64,000 nucleotides of DNA, taken from positions 3,997,001 through 4,061,000 of the forward strand of contig NZ_CP132336.1 in NCBI RefSeq assembly GCF_030758315.1, given 5' to 3'. This stretch comes from Pararhizobium sp. IMCC3301. Lineage in GTDB: Bacteria > Pseudomonadota > Alphaproteobacteria > Rhizobiales > GCA-2746425. Both the position numbers and the translations under genes were made by a program. The notes beneath the pieces are model-generated. The model was not told the origin of the DNA, did not search any database, and saw only the letters and a list, made by a program, of their open reading frames with translations. Each line of letters starts with the position of its first letter. Within the stretch, counting starts at the first letter, position 1. Of the stretch, positions 8,436 through 18,160 are shown one piece after another.

Positions 8436-11400
8436 GTGCCGACAGACAACCCGAGAGACAGCAAAACGCCTTTGCCACGGGACCGCGAAGGTGGTCTACG
8501 CTCGGACGATGCATCGTCATTCCGGCATGGCGGGGCTGCGCCCGCAACGGGCGGCCCGGACAACACGGGTTCCCCCAGCATCCAACCGGTTCGCCCGCAA
8601 TCGAATGTTCCGTTCACAGAACAGTCTCAACAGGGCCTGCCGTCCATATCGGATGGCCCGTTTGGGGGCGTTCAGCACGACCATGACGCAACTCGCTCAC
8701 CGCCGGCTGGCGAGCCGCGATCTTACTCCGATGCAGGACTTGACGGGTGGTCGCAAAATGAGGCCGGACCCGGTCTGCAGCCAACTGTGCCGCAAACGAT
8801 GCCACCCCTTCAGTCTTCCGCTGTCCCCGAACCAGAATACAGCGAGGCTCCACACTACATTGCGGCACCGGATGCCGATGAGCCGCCGGGCACCGGCGAG
8901 CCGCACTGGGAGGGCGCATATCAGCAGCCTTCCGGAGAATCAGCTTCGGGACCTGATTTTCAGGCCACACAGTTCCAGAATTTACAAGGCCAATACTCTC
9001 AGGACCCGGATGTATTAGCGCCATCAGGCGCAGCGGCAGTTTCCTCCGGCCAGAACGAAGCCACAGGACAGGCTGCCGGAAAAGCTGGCAACAAGCCGGG
9101 TCCGCGCCGGGTGAAACGTGGTTCAGCGCGCAAGCCTTTGATCATCAATCCCTGGATGCGGCAGCTTGCCTATGTCGGCGGCGGAATCATCGGAGTGTTT
9201 GTGCTGGTAGTTTTTGTGCTGCCGTTTTTTCTGCCAAGCGGGACCATCGCCCGGGAAGTGTCCCGGCAGGTCGAACAGGCCACCGGGCTGCAATTAAGTA
9301 TTGAAGGCCCGGTTTCTGTCGGCGTGTTTCCCTCGCCCCGCTTCAGCGCCGCAGATGTGATGATTTCAGCAGATGGCGAAAGCAGCATTTTGCGTGCCGA
9401 TAGCATTCGGTTCGGCATCAATCTGGCTGCCATTTTTACCGGGAATGTGCGGTTGGATGAAGTAACTCTGGATCGCCCGAGCGTCGATCTGGTGGTCGAT
9501 GAGAGAGGCCGTGCCGGTTGGCTGCAGGCCAGCACTGCAGCCGGCCTGAGACCAGGTTCCGACCAAAACGATGCCGTGGTCGTGGAAGATACCGGAAGCG
9601 CACTTCAGGCCCTGGACCGTCTGCAGATCGATGCTGTGACGATTCGCGACGGATCGATCCGTTATCAGGATTTGCGCGACAGGACGGATCATCTGGTCAG
9701 TGGGATTGAGCTGAACACGGCACTGACCTCACTCGACGTGCCGATGGTTGTGGATGCTTCCTTTGTATTTCAGGACCAGAAATTTGCCGTCAAGACGCAA
9801 CTCGATGAACCACGCGCCGCCATTGAGCGTGGACGCTCGGCGCTCGATATGTCTGTAAATGGCAGCGTACTGGAAGCATCGCTCGGCGGTACAGTGGATT
9901 TTGCTCTCGGTCCGGCCTTCGGAGGCCAGTTTGTCTCCAGCATCCCTTCTGTCGCCGCAATGGCGGCCTGGCTTGGAACGGAGCTGCCCGAAGATACCAC
10001 AGGTCTGGACAGCATCCGGTTGTCCGCCGAACTGGCCGCGTCGCCGGTTTCCGTTGAAGTCACCGAATTTGCCCTGATGGTCGGCGAGGAAACCGTTGAA
10101 GGAACGCTGCGTGCGGACTTGACCAGTGACATTCCGGCGCTCTCTGGCGATCTTGTGTCACAGGGCGTCGACGTCGGCACCCTGATGTCGGCCGTCGGCC
10201 TGGCGGGAAAAGGCCAGCCGTCGCTGGACGGTTCCCTGATCATCGATCTGCAATTCGCCGCGCAGGGCATGGCTGCCGATCAACTGATGACAAGTCTGAA
10301 CGCCAGAGGCTCGCTGGGATTGCGCAGCGGCTCCATCTCCGGCACCGGCCTTGGCCTGGCGTTGGGCGAAGCGCATGCAGACACCATCAGCAACATCACC
10401 GCAAATATCACCATCAACACGCTTGATACGCCGATTGGCTTGCTGGGTCAGGCCGACTGGCGTGATGAACGCTTTGAGATGAGTGGACAATTTGGTGCCG
10501 GACAGATGCTGTCAAACGGGATGGGTCCGGCCCAGTTTGGCATTAACTCCCGCAGAGTGTCCGCCGGCATTGAGGGGACTTTTACCCAGACCGGGGATTT
10601 CAACGGCAATGTGACGGTGGAAACCCGTTCCGTGCGCAATCTGCTGGCTTGGTTGAACCAGCCGATAGGCGAGGGCGGGGGGCTCGGACCATTCAGTTAT
10701 ACCGGCAAATTATCGCTCAGCCCGGGTGCCGTCAATTTTGAAAATGCCCGTATTCTGCTGGATGGAACTGAAGGCACCGGCAATGGCACAATTTCGTTTT
10801 CCGGAAGACCGCGTCTTGAGGCCCGGCTGGCACTGCAACAACTTGATCTCACGCCCTATCTTTCGAGAGGTCCGGCTGCTACGCGCCACCCGGTGCCAAA
10901 TGGCAGTAATCTTCCGGGCATCGACCAGGAGGTAGATCCAAGCTGGAGCAACGCCCCGATCGATCTGGCGGCTCTTTCCGGCATGGATGCTGATCTGACG
11001 ATCAGCGCCCGCGAGTTGATCTGGGACGACATCCGCACCGGTGCCACTAATATGGTGGTAGCGGTCAATGATGGCGTGATGACCGCAGATCTGACGGAAA
11101 TGCGGCTCTATGGCGGTCGCGGTGCCGGTCGTTTACGGATTGACGCCTCCGGCGAAATTCCTGTTGTTGCGATTAATTTTGATCTGTCCTCGCTTGATGC
11201 CTATCCCTTCCTGCGCGATGCGGCACACTTTACCCGGCTGGAGGGTATCGCGGATTTCAGCATTGCCTTGAAAACCCAGGGCCGCAGCGAATTGGGACTT
11301 GTCTCCGGCCTTGATGGCGAAACCCGGATGATGTTTGCCAATGGCGCGCTGCGCGGCGTCAATATCCCGAAAATGGTCCGCACCCTGTCAGCACGCACAT

Positions 11401-12290
11401 TACTGGGTTGGCAGACCAATGAGCAGGAAAAGACCGATTTCAGCGAATTTTCCGGTTCATTCCAGTTTGCCAACGGGCTTGGACGCACCAGAGACATCAG
11501 GCTGATCGGACCCCTGATCCGTGCCACCGGAGCCGGTTCCATCGATCTTCCGGCGAAGCGGCTGGAAATGCGGTTTGATCCGCGCGTTGTCGCGTCTCTT
11601 CAAGGCCAGGGCGCAGCCCAGGATTTTGCCGGTCTGGGCGTTCCCATCGTCGTGGAGGGCGCGCTGGACCAGCCGCGCATTTATCCCGATATTGCCGGTA
11701 TTCTGGAAAATCCTGATGCGGCTCTGGAACAGTTGCGCCAGTTTGGCGGTGGCCTGGCAGCCCTCAGCGATGACGGCGATGCGCTGCGCGATCAGGTGCG
11801 CGAGCGAACCGGTCTGGATGTCAATCAGATCATGCGCGACGGGCAGCTGGATCGTGACGCCGCCATTGGTCAGGGTGCAGATCTGCTCGGCCGGCTCATT
11901 GGCGGAAATCAGAGCCAGACCGGTCCTGGTTCCGATACGCGGCAGCTGGGTCCAGGCGGCACTCCCGTGCCCAGACCCGACCCGCGCGGATCGCTGGTGC
12001 GCACCGCCACACCGGTCAATGCGTCGCCACGCTTCATGACACCGGCGGAAGCGCGCAGAGCAACTGGAGGCCGCGCCACAGTGTCCGGCGGCGGAGCCAG
12101 TAATACCAGCACGACAAGCACTGGCAGAGCTGCAGGCACGGCACCGGCACCATCCGGCAATGGCGGCCCGATAGACCTGCTCAATTCGGGTCGGACATCA
12201 ACACAGGACGTCTTGCCCGGCAGCGGCAATCCGCCCGGACCCGCGCCCAATCCGGTAGAAGGGCTTTTGCGCCGCGTATTTGGACGTTAG
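8436..12290 (+). CDS. AsmA family protein with long cytoplasmic N-terminal extension
   Basis: This protein of about 1284 residues belongs to the AsmA/AsmA-like group of long inner-membrane-anchored periplasmic proteins, linked to lipid transport and outer-membrane assembly. The first 240 or so residues are rich in Pro, Gln, Ser and Gly with no recognizable domain. They are followed by a basic stretch and one membrane helix (AYVGGGIIGVFVLVVFVLP). The AsmA region starts at once: GTIAREVSRQVEQATGLQLS, then SVGVFPSPRFSAADV. Repeated beta-rich segments run to a C-terminal AsmA_2-like part, and the tail is low in complexity (Gly/Ser/Thr/Pro). The start is uncertain: GTG at 8436 has AGAGCGG upstream, while a longer frame opens with TTG at 8406. 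Confidence 0.85.
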   Translation: MPTDNPRDSKTPLPRDREGGLRSDDASSFRHGGAAPATGGPDNTGSPSIQPVRPQSNVPFTEQSQQGLPSISDGPFGGVQHDHDATRSPPAGEPRSYSDAGLDGWSQNEAGPGLQPTVPQTMPPLQSSAVPEPEYSEAPHYIAAPDADEPPGTGEPHWEGAYQQPSGESASGPDFQATQFQNLQGQYSQDPDVLAPSGAAAVSSGQNEATGQAAGKAGNKPGPRRVKRGSARKPLIINPWMRQLAYVGGGIIGVFVLVVFVLPFFLPSGTIAREVSRQVEQATGLQLSIEGPVSVGVFPSPRFSAADVMISADGESSILRADSIRFGINLAAIFTGNVRLDEVTLDRPSVDLVVDERGRAGWLQASTAAGLRPGSDQNDAVVVEDTGSALQALDRLQIDAVTIRDGSIRYQDLRDRTDHLVSGIELNTALTSLDVPMVVDASFVFQDQKFAVKTQLDEPRAAIERGRSALDMSVNGSVLEASLGGTVDFALGPAFGGQFVSSIPSVAAMAAWLGTELPEDTTGLDSIRLSAELAASPVSVEVTEFALMVGEETVEGTLRADLTSDIPALSGDLVSQGVDVGTLMSAVGLAGKGQPSLDGSLIIDLQFAAQGMAADQLMTSLNARGSLGLRSGSISGTGLGLALGEAHADTISNITANITINTLDTPIGLLGQADWRDERFEMSGQFGAGQMLSNGMGPAQFGINSRRVSAGIEGTFTQTGDFNGNVTVETRSVRNLLAWLNQPIGEGGGLGPFSYTGKLSLSPGAVNFENARILLDGTEGTGNGTISFSGRPRLEARLALQQLDLTPYLSRGPAATRHPVPNGSNLPGIDQEVDPSWSNAPIDLAALSGMDADLTISARELIWDDIRTGATNMVVAVNDGVMTADLTEMRLYGGRGAGRLRIDASGEIPVVAINFDLSSLDAYPFLRDAAHFTRLEGIADFSIALKTQGRSELGLVSGLDGETRMMFANGALRGVNIPKMVRTLSARTLLGWQTNEQEKTDFSEFSGSFQFANGLGRTRDIRLIGPLIRATGAGSIDLPAKRLEMRFDPRVVASLQGQGAAQDFAGLGVPIVVEGALDQPRIYPDIAGILENPDAALEQLRQFGGGLAALSDDGDALRDQVRERTGLDVNQIMRDGQLDRDAAIGQGADLLGRLIGGNQSQTGPGSDTRQLGPGGTPVPRPDPRGSLVRTATPVNASPRFMTPAEARRATGGRATVSGGGASNTSTTSTGRAAGTAPAPSGNGGPIDLLNSGRTSTQDVLPGSGNPPGPAPNPVEGLLRRVFGR

Positions 12291-12312
12291 ATCAGCAGGG
12301 ACCGGGCTGCAA

Positions 12313-13482
12313 ATGCCGACAACAAATACAATCTATAGCGCAATTCCAACCACAATCTTCGAGGTCATGAGCCGTCTTGCCCAAGCCCATGATGCGGTCA
12401 ATCTGGGGCAGGGCTTTCCCGATGTCGATGGGCCTCTGGAATTGCGCGAATTCGCCGCCGAAGCGCTGATACGCGGCCCAAACCAGTATCCGCCCATGCT
12501 TGGCCTGCCGGCGCTGCGCCAGGCAGTCGCTAAATCCTATGCCCGCTTTCAGGGACTGGAAATTGACTGGCAGAGTGAAACCATCATCACCTCCGGTGCG
12601 ACCGAGGCCCTGTCGGATTGTATCAACGGTCTGATTGAACCGGGCGATGAAGTGGTGCTGCTGGAACCGCTATATGATTGCTATGCGCCTTTGGTGGAGC
12701 GCGCCGGCGGGATTATCAGGCTGGTGCGGCTGGAGCCGCCGGATTGGGAATTGCCGTTGCAGGCTTTGAGCCGGGCGTTTTCCGGCAACACCAAGCTGCT
12801 GCTTCTCAACAATCCGATGAATCCCGCAGGCAAAATGTTTTCACGCGCTGAACTGGACGCGATTGTCTCGCTCTGCCAAACACATGATGCCTTTATTATT
12901 GCCGACGAAGTCTATGAACATCTGACATTCGATGACCGGCGCCATATATCCATTCTCGCCGTGCCACAGGCGCGGGAGCGGTCTGTTGCCATCGCTTCGG
13001 CGGGCAAAACCTTTTCCATGACCGGATGGAAGGTCGGCTCGATTACCGGCGCTGCCCATCTGATCGAGCCAATCGCCAAGGCGCATCAATTCACCACTTT
13101 TACAACGCCGCCGCATCTGCAACTCGCAGTGGCGAAGGGGCTGGACCTGCCCGACAGCTATTTTGCCGGCATCAAGGCGGATCTGGCGGCAAAACGCGAC
13201 CGAATGGCGGCGGGTTTGAGCGAACTCAAATTCAAAGTCGGCGCATGCCAGGCGGCGTATTTTCTCAACGCCGATTTTTCAGCGCTGAATATCGCTGAAA
13301 ATGATGTCGATGCCTGCCAGGCTATGGTTCGCGATGCAGGGGTGGCGGCTGTGCCGGTGTCGGCGTTTTACCGCGGTTCCAATCCGCCGCTCAGCTTTGT
13401 CCGCTTCTGCTTTTGCAAACAGGATGCGGTACTGGATGAAGCCCTGGAACGTCTGGCCGGATGGCTGAACGGCGCGGCATGA
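12313..13482 (+). CDS. Class I/II PLP-dependent aminotransferase (kynurenine/methionine aminotransferase-like)
   Basis: This 389-residue fold-type I aminotransferase has AVNLGQGFPDVDGP near its N-terminus, typical of the YbdL/kynurenine aminotransferase subgroup. NNPMNPAGKMF is the family's NPHNPTG-like loop, IIADEVYEHL binds the cofactor, and the PLP lysine lies in ASAGKTFSMTGWKVG (about residue 235). RFCFCK near the C-terminus holds the carboxylate-binding Arg. An upstream in-frame codon at 12280 would overlap the AsmA gene; the ATG at 12313 is preferred. It follows AsmA by 22 bases and may be co-transcribed, though no functional link is evident. The substrate is not determined. Confidence 0.9.
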   Translation: MPTTNTIYSAIPTTIFEVMSRLAQAHDAVNLGQGFPDVDGPLELREFAAEALIRGPNQYPPMLGLPALRQAVAKSYARFQGLEIDWQSETIITSGATEALSDCINGLIEPGDEVVLLEPLYDCYAPLVERAGGIIRLVRLEPPDWELPLQALSRAFSGNTKLLLLNNPMNPAGKMFSRAELDAIVSLCQTHDAFIIADEVYEHLTFDDRRHISILAVPQARERSVAIASAGKTFSMTGWKVGSITGAAHLIEPIAKAHQFTTFTTPPHLQLAVAKGLDLPDSYFAGIKADLAAKRDRMAAGLSELKFKVGACQAAYFLNADFSALNIAENDVDACQAMVRDAGVAAVPVSAFYRGSNPPLSFVRFCFCKQDAVLDEALERLAGWLNGAA

Positions 13483-13488
13483 CAGATT

Positions 13489-14235
13489 TCACACACCAAG
13501 CCGGCCGAACCCCGGTAGTTTGAGGGCCGGGTGTTGCCAGTCGATGCCTGCCACGAGGCCGAGGATATTCACTTCAAGTCCTTCAGGTCCGCCAATTGAA
13601 AAGCCGAACAATCCCTTGACCGAAAACTTCAATCCGTTTTCGCTGGCGGTAAACCAGCTGCCATCTGCAAGATAATCCTTGCCGACAGCCGTCGGCGGCA
13701 GGCTGAGATTAAGCTCCGGTGTTTCGCGCAAGATAGTGGCAACAAAGGTGTTTGAATTCGGCCCCGGCCAGATGCTGTAATCGCCGCGCGCACCATAAGG
13801 ATAGCGCGCCACTGCCGCGCGCACTTTCGGGATCAGCGCCTCTGCCTCATCGCCGCTGATGGTTCCCACCAGCATGGGCTCATTACCATACCAGCGGGCA
13901 TCGGCGGCATAGGCATTTTTCCGGATAGGCGCACCCCAGCCGACAACTTCATAGCGCTCCCAGGAACGTGCATCGCGATCCTTGACGACAATCCAGCTGT
14001 GAACCGCAAAAATGCCTTTCCAGCGGCCGGTCCGGGCAGCATAGACCGAGATCGTCGCCTCCGGACTCTCATTGGCATTGGGCAGAATGGCAGCACTCGA
14101 CCAGTCGGCATTGCGCCAGCTTGTCTCCCAGCCCTTGGACCAGAATACGGCACCATGTACGCTGAGCGGCAGCAAAAACAGAAATGCGAAAAACAGCGAC
14201 AGATATTTCGTTGAGTTGCCGAGAAATTTCAACAT
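13489..14235 (-). CDS. DUF3750 domain-containing protein
   Basis: The 248-residue protein begins with a hydrophobic signal-anchor (about residues 9-29, LSLFFAFLFLLPLSVHGA), so it is exported or membrane-tethered. The rest matches DUF3750, seen in the segments AVHSWIVVKDRDA, YEVVGWG, YPYGARGDYSIWPGPNSNTF and PPTAVGKDY. The GPNSNTF region with nearby His and Cys-less polar residues is characteristic, but no activity is established for the family. The gene is convergent with the aminotransferase (6-base gap) and divergent from the asparaginase gene at 14314. Confidence 0.85.
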   Translation of the reverse strand: MLKFLGNSTKYLSLFFAFLFLLPLSVHGAVFWSKGWETSWRNADWSSAAILPNANESPEATISVYAARTGRWKGIFAVHSWIVVKDRDARSWERYEVVGWGAPIRKNAYAADARWYGNEPMLVGTISGDEAEALIPKVRAAVARYPYGARGDYSIWPGPNSNTFVATILRETPELNLSLPPTAVGKDYLADGSWFTASENGLKFSVKGLFGFSIGGPEGLEVNILGLVAGIDWQHPALKLPGFGRLGV

Positions 14236-14313
14236 GGTAACGCTAATTCGATTACTGACCGGTACTGCCGAATTTTATGCTGGCCAATTACGCCGATTTG
14301 AAGGTGAGCTGAT

Positions 14314-15291
14314 ATGATCCGGATTGACGAGATACGCGGTGACCGGGTTGAAAGCACGCATCATTGCTCGCTTGCCGTGGTCGATGCCGACGGCCATCTG
14401 GTCGCCGAATTCGGCGATATATCCCGCCCGGTCTATCCAAGATCGGCTGTGAAGCTGATTCAGGCCTTGCCTGTGCTGGAAAGCGGAGCCGCCGACGCAT
14501 ATCATTTCTCTGAAGAGGATCTGGCCTTGTGCTGCGCCTCGCATTCCGGCGAAGACCGCCATGCCGCACGCGCTGCCGCCATGCTTGAAAAACTCGGATT
14601 GGATGAAACCGCGTTGCGCTGCGGCCCGGACTGGCCATTTGATCCGGCAATTGCAAGATCCTACGCGGCAGATGGAGGCGTTCCACGTCCCTTGCGGCAC
14701 AATTGTTCCGGCAAGCATTCCGGGTTTCTGTGCCTCGCCTGTTTCCTGAAATGTGACAATAAGCAGTATCAGTTGCCGGACCACGAGGTGCAGCGCCGTG
14801 TCACCGCAGCGCTGCAGCAGGTCTGCGGATTTGAGTTGACGGCTGCACCGGCGGTCGATGGCTGCTCGATACCGACACATGCCATTCCCCTTCGGGCGCT
14901 GGCGCACGGCTTTGCGCGCCTGGCAACAGGAAACGGGCTTGGTCCGGAGCGGGCTGCTGCAGCAAAACGCCTGTTTGCCGCCTGCATGAACCACCCGGAA
15001 CTGGTTGCCGGAGTGAACCGCTTCGACAGCCGCATCATGGCCGCAGGAAACGGTCGGATACTGGCCAAGATGGGAGCGCAGGGGGTTTATTGTGGTGCCT
15101 TGCCCGACAAGGGGCTGGGTTTTGCGGTGAAATGTCATGATGGCGCAGTCGTGCCGGCGGAAATCGCATTCGGAGCTGCCATTGCCGCGTTCCATGGCAC
15201 GGTGATGCAGCATCAGGACAGGCAGCCTGTCCTCAGCGCTGTCGGCAGAATGGTCGGACAGATTGCTCCGGACCGTGATTATTTCAATTAG
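14314..15291 (+). CDS. Asparaginase II family protein (rhizobial-type)
   Basis: This 325-residue protein is of the Asparaginase_II family (Rhizobium etli type), structurally unrelated to E. coli AnsA/AnsB. Members hydrolyse L-asparagine to aspartate and ammonia. Family segments are VESTHHCSLAVVDADG, PRSAVKLIQALPVLESGAAD (Ser-Lys pair near residue 50), CCASHSGEDRHA (the second Ser-x-x motif region), HNCSGKHSGFL with a Cys and Lys of the zinc-linked active site (about residue 130), and DGCSIPTHAIPL. The family's usual length is about 330-360 residues, so it appears complete. It is convergent with the ABC ATPase gene, with 13 bases between them. Confidence 0.9.
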   Translation: MIRIDEIRGDRVESTHHCSLAVVDADGHLVAEFGDISRPVYPRSAVKLIQALPVLESGAADAYHFSEEDLALCCASHSGEDRHAARAAAMLEKLGLDETALRCGPDWPFDPAIARSYAADGGVPRPLRHNCSGKHSGFLCLACFLKCDNKQYQLPDHEVQRRVTAALQQVCGFELTAAPAVDGCSIPTHAIPLRALAHGFARLATGNGLGPERAAAAKRLFAACMNHPELVAGVNRFDSRIMAAGNGRILAKMGAQGVYCGALPDKGLGFAVKCHDGAVVPAEIAFGAAIAAFHGTVMQHQDRQPVLSAVGRMVGQIAPDRDYFN

Positions 15292-15304
15292 GCCCGTCGC
15301 TTGC

Positions 15305-16381
15305 TCATGCAGAGATGCGGTTGCCGGTGGCTTTTTCAAAAAAGTGCAAATGATCGGGATCAGGTTCAAGCATGAGCGCAGCACCGGCTTCGGGACGATA
15401 ATTGCCAGCGACAATGCTTGTCAGCAACTGCTCTCCTGCCTGGGCAAATATATGGGTCTCGGAGCCGAACAGTTCGGCATCTTTGAAACCGGCGGCAAAC
15501 CCTGTTTGTCCCGGATGCAGGTGTTCCGGCCTGATTCCGAGCAGCAGTTGCTGCGCGGGCTTCAGATGCGCGGTTACGGAATCGGGCAGGTCAACGATAC
15601 TTCCGTGGTCGCTGCGGAAAACCAGACCACCATTGCCGGCTTCAATCCGGCCCTCAATGAAATTCATTTCAGGAGAGCCGATAAACCCTGCGACGAATTT
15701 ATTGACCGGCGTCTGATAAAGCTCCAGCGGGGTTCCAACCTGCTGGACAATCCCGCCATTGAGCAGCACCACACGGTCAGCCAGTGTCATCGCCTCGACC
15801 TGATCGTGGGTGACATACACCGATGTCGCGCCCACTTTGCGGTGCAGATCGCGGATCTGAAGCCGCATTTGCACTCTGAGTTTTGCATCAAGATTGGACA
15901 GCGGTTCGTCAAACAGAAAAACCTGCGGACTGCGAATGATGGCACGGCCCATCGCCACCCGTTGACGCTGCCCGCCGGATAATTCTCCGGGCTTTCTGTC
16001 GAGAAGATCGCTCAGTCCGGTCATTTCAGCAACGCGCGCGACATCCTTCTTGATCTGCTCGGGATCTTGGCGGCGAATTTTAAGCGGAAATCCGATGTTT
16101 TTGGCGACGCTCATATGCGGATAAAGCGCATAAGACTGGAACACCATGGCGATGTCGCGTTCCCTTGCTTCCAGATTGTTGATCACCTTGTCATTGATGG
16201 ACACTGTGCCTTCGGTGATGGATTCCAGTCCGGCAATCATCCGCAGCAGCGTGGATTTTCCGCATCCCGATGGACCGATCAGGACGATGAATTCGCCATC
16301 GGTGAACTGCAGATCGACACCGCGCAAGACGTTGAGATTTCCGTAGTTCTTGCCGATATTCGAAAGACTGACATTTGCCAT
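15305..16381 (-). CDS. ugpC: ABC transporter ATP-binding protein, MalK/UgpC type
   Basis: This 358-residue ATPase energizes the carbohydrate-type importer encoded upstream. It shows Walker A (GPSGCGKST, about residue 37), the Q-loop region (MVFQSYALYPHMSV), the signature LSGGQRQRVAMGRAI (about residue 135), Walker B (VFLFDEPLSNLD) and the switch His in VYVTHDQVEAM. The C-terminal third is the TOBE/MalK regulatory domain (GIRPEHL). It is the last gene of the run SBP, permease, permease, ATPase on the minus strand, 9 bases after the second permease. The symbol reflects the family name; glycerol-3-phosphate specificity is not implied. Confidence 0.93.
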   Translation of the reverse strand: MANVSLSNIGKNYGNLNVLRGVDLQFTDGEFIVLIGPSGCGKSTLLRMIAGLESITEGTVSINDKVINNLEARERDIAMVFQSYALYPHMSVAKNIGFPLKIRRQDPEQIKKDVARVAEMTGLSDLLDRKPGELSGGQRQRVAMGRAIIRSPQVFLFDEPLSNLDAKLRVQMRLQIRDLHRKVGATSVYVTHDQVEAMTLADRVVLLNGGIVQQVGTPLELYQTPVNKFVAGFIGSPEMNFIEGRIEAGNGGLVFRSDHGSIVDLPDSVTAHLKPAQQLLLGIRPEHLHPGQTGFAAGFKDAELFGSETHIFAQAGEQLLTSIVAGNYRPEAGAALMLEPDPDHLHFFEKATGNRISA

Positions 16382-16390
16382 GAGCGGCTC

Positions 16391-17218
16391 CTATTTGACC
16401 GCGCCGGCGGTCAGGCCGCGCACAATGAATTTCTGACCCAGAAACATGAGAAGGATGGCCGGTACCGAAGACAAAACCGCCGCTGCCGCCATCTCACCGT
16501 GAAGGATTTCATATTGCCCGGCATAGGAGGCAATCGCGACCGGGATGGTCATGGTGTCCTTTGCCGTCAGATTCAGCGCAATGCCGAATTCACTCCATGA
16601 GAATATGAATGCCAGAAGGCCTGATGCGATGAGACCGGGCGCACACAGCGGAAGCAGGATCAGCCGGAATGCCTGGGTGCGTCGGCATCCATCGATCATT
16701 GCAGCCGCTTCCAGATCGCGCGGGATATTGCCAAATGCGGTCATCATCAACCATATCGTCATCGGCAGATTGATCACGATATGGGTGAGGGTCAGCCCGG
16801 TCAGGGTATTATACAATCCCCATTCCCTGAAGATCAGGTACCACGGTCCGACAAGCGTTATGGGAGGAATAATGCTAAATATCAGGGTCCATGCCAGGAA
16901 AATCCGCTTGAATGTGACGGCCCAAGTGCGCCATGCGAGCGAATAGGCCGCCAGCGTGCCGACCACCAGCACAAGAGCGGTGCTGGCAATCGCGACCGTA
17001 ACACTGTTGCCCATATTTCGGATGAAATCGGAGCTTTTGCCAAACAGCACCTGCTGGTAATTTGCCAGCACCGGAGTAAAGGGAAACTGCGCCGTAAGAA
17101 TCGTAATCTGGTATTTCAGCGAAATCGTTATGATCCACAGAAACGGCGCGATGATGAGCGTCAGGGCGAACCCAACAATTGCCCATAATGCGACGGTTTT
17201 CCAGGGCTTCCTGACCAT
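16391..17218 (-). CDS. Carbohydrate ABC transporter permease (MalG type)
   Basis: The 275-residue product is a polytopic inner-membrane permease with about six helices and the binding-protein-dependent (EAA) loop, seen as DLEAAAMIDGCRRTQAFRLI then LPLCAPGL (about residues 180-210), which contacts the ATPase. A longer frame to 17275 exists, but the ATG at 17218 overlaps the TGA of the preceding permease by one base (TGATG), a typical coupled start, so I use it. It pairs with the MalF-type permease upstream to form the channel. Confidence 0.93.
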   Translation of the reverse strand: MVRKPWKTVALWAIVGFALTLIIAPFLWIITISLKYQITILTAQFPFTPVLANYQQVLFGKSSDFIRNMGNSVTVAIASTALVLVVGTLAAYSLAWRTWAVTFKRIFLAWTLIFSIIPPITLVGPWYLIFREWGLYNTLTGLTLTHIVINLPMTIWLMMTAFGNIPRDLEAAAMIDGCRRTQAFRLILLPLCAPGLIASGLLAFIFSWSEFGIALNLTAKDTMTIPVAIASYAGQYEILHGEMAAAAVLSSVPAILLMFLGQKFIVRGLTAGAVK

Positions 17219-18129
17219 CAGCTGCTCCTTAAATAGCGACGTTGGGCAAGCGCAAAGACACCGAGATAGACGCACACAAGCGCTATTGTGATGAGCGCCA
17301 GCAGCGCGCCATAGCCAAGCTGGTTTTGCTGGAAGAACACTTTGTAGACATAGAGACTGACAACTTCAGACGATGTGCCTGGCCCGCCTGACGTCAAAAG
17401 GAATATCTGGTCAAAGACTTTGAATGCGACGATTGAGCGGAACACAAACGCCACAATCAATGCCGGCCACATCAGAGGAACAATAATGTATTTCAGGGTC
17501 TGCCAGTAGCTTGCGCCATCAATATTGGCAGCTTCCACAACATCCGTTGGCAACGCTTCAAGGCCTGCAAGCAGGATCAGAAATACCAGCGGTGTCCAAT
17601 GCCATATATCAACAATGATCACCGCCAAAAGGGCAGTGCTTGTCGAGCCCAGCATGTCCAGAGCCGGCAGGCCCAGACTGGTGATCAGCGAATTGATAAT
17701 TCCAAAATCCGGATTGTACATCAGCCGCCAGATATTGCCGATAGCGACCGGCGGGATCAGGATCGGCAAAAGCATGCCGGTGCGGACCAGGCCACGGCCT
17801 CTGACCAGTTCGCTTACGGCGAGGGCCAGGGCAAACCCGAGGAGCATTTCGAAGCTGGTTGAGACAATCACGAAGATCAGCGTATTCATCAGTGCCCTGC
17901 CGAAAATCCAGTCTTTCGAGAGTTTTTCGACATTGTCCCAAAACGCCGGTTCGCGAACGATTTCGGCGTTTTCAAAACTGATCTTCGACGTGCTCATATA
18001 GCCAAGTTCGAACGCGGGATAGATGGTCAGCGCCAATAGCAGGATCGCAGCAGGAACAATCGCGAGCAGCTTGAAATTCCTGTCAACAAAGGCCCACAAG
18101 GGTTCAAGGCGAAATTTGGTGTTGGTCAC
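17218..18129 (-). CDS. Sugar ABC transporter permease (MalF/UgpA type)
   Basis: This 303-residue permease has six predicted membrane helices, beginning at LLAIVPAAILLLALTIYPA. The EAA loop reads DVVEAANIDGASYWQTLKYI (about residue 205), followed by IVPLMWPA. The context segment GIINSLITSLGLPALDMLG is usual for sugar permeases. It lies between the solute-binding protein gene (a 15-bp-stem hairpin separates them) and the MalG-type permease, whose start overlaps its stop. The ligand is unknown; the linked sulfatase suggests a sulfated compound or its desulfated product. Confidence 0.93.
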   Translation of the reverse strand: MTNTKFRLEPLWAFVDRNFKLLAIVPAAILLLALTIYPAFELGYMSTSKISFENAEIVREPAFWDNVEKLSKDWIFGRALMNTLIFVIVSTSFEMLLGFALALAVSELVRGRGLVRTGMLLPILIPPVAIGNIWRLMYNPDFGIINSLITSLGLPALDMLGSTSTALLAVIIVDIWHWTPLVFLILLAGLEALPTDVVEAANIDGASYWQTLKYIIVPLMWPALIVAFVFRSIVAFKVFDQIFLLTSGGPGTSSEVVSLYVYKVFFQQNQLGYGALLALITIALVCVYLGVFALAQRRYLRSS

Positions 18130-18160
18130 AATGCAATCCAGATCGCTGTAAAAATATAGG

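Noticed and set aside
8401-9018. 205-residue open frame overlapping the AsmA N-terminus
   Set aside because: It is a frame shadow with Arg-rich, low-information composition, and the AsmA frame runs uninterrupted to the membrane helix and domain.
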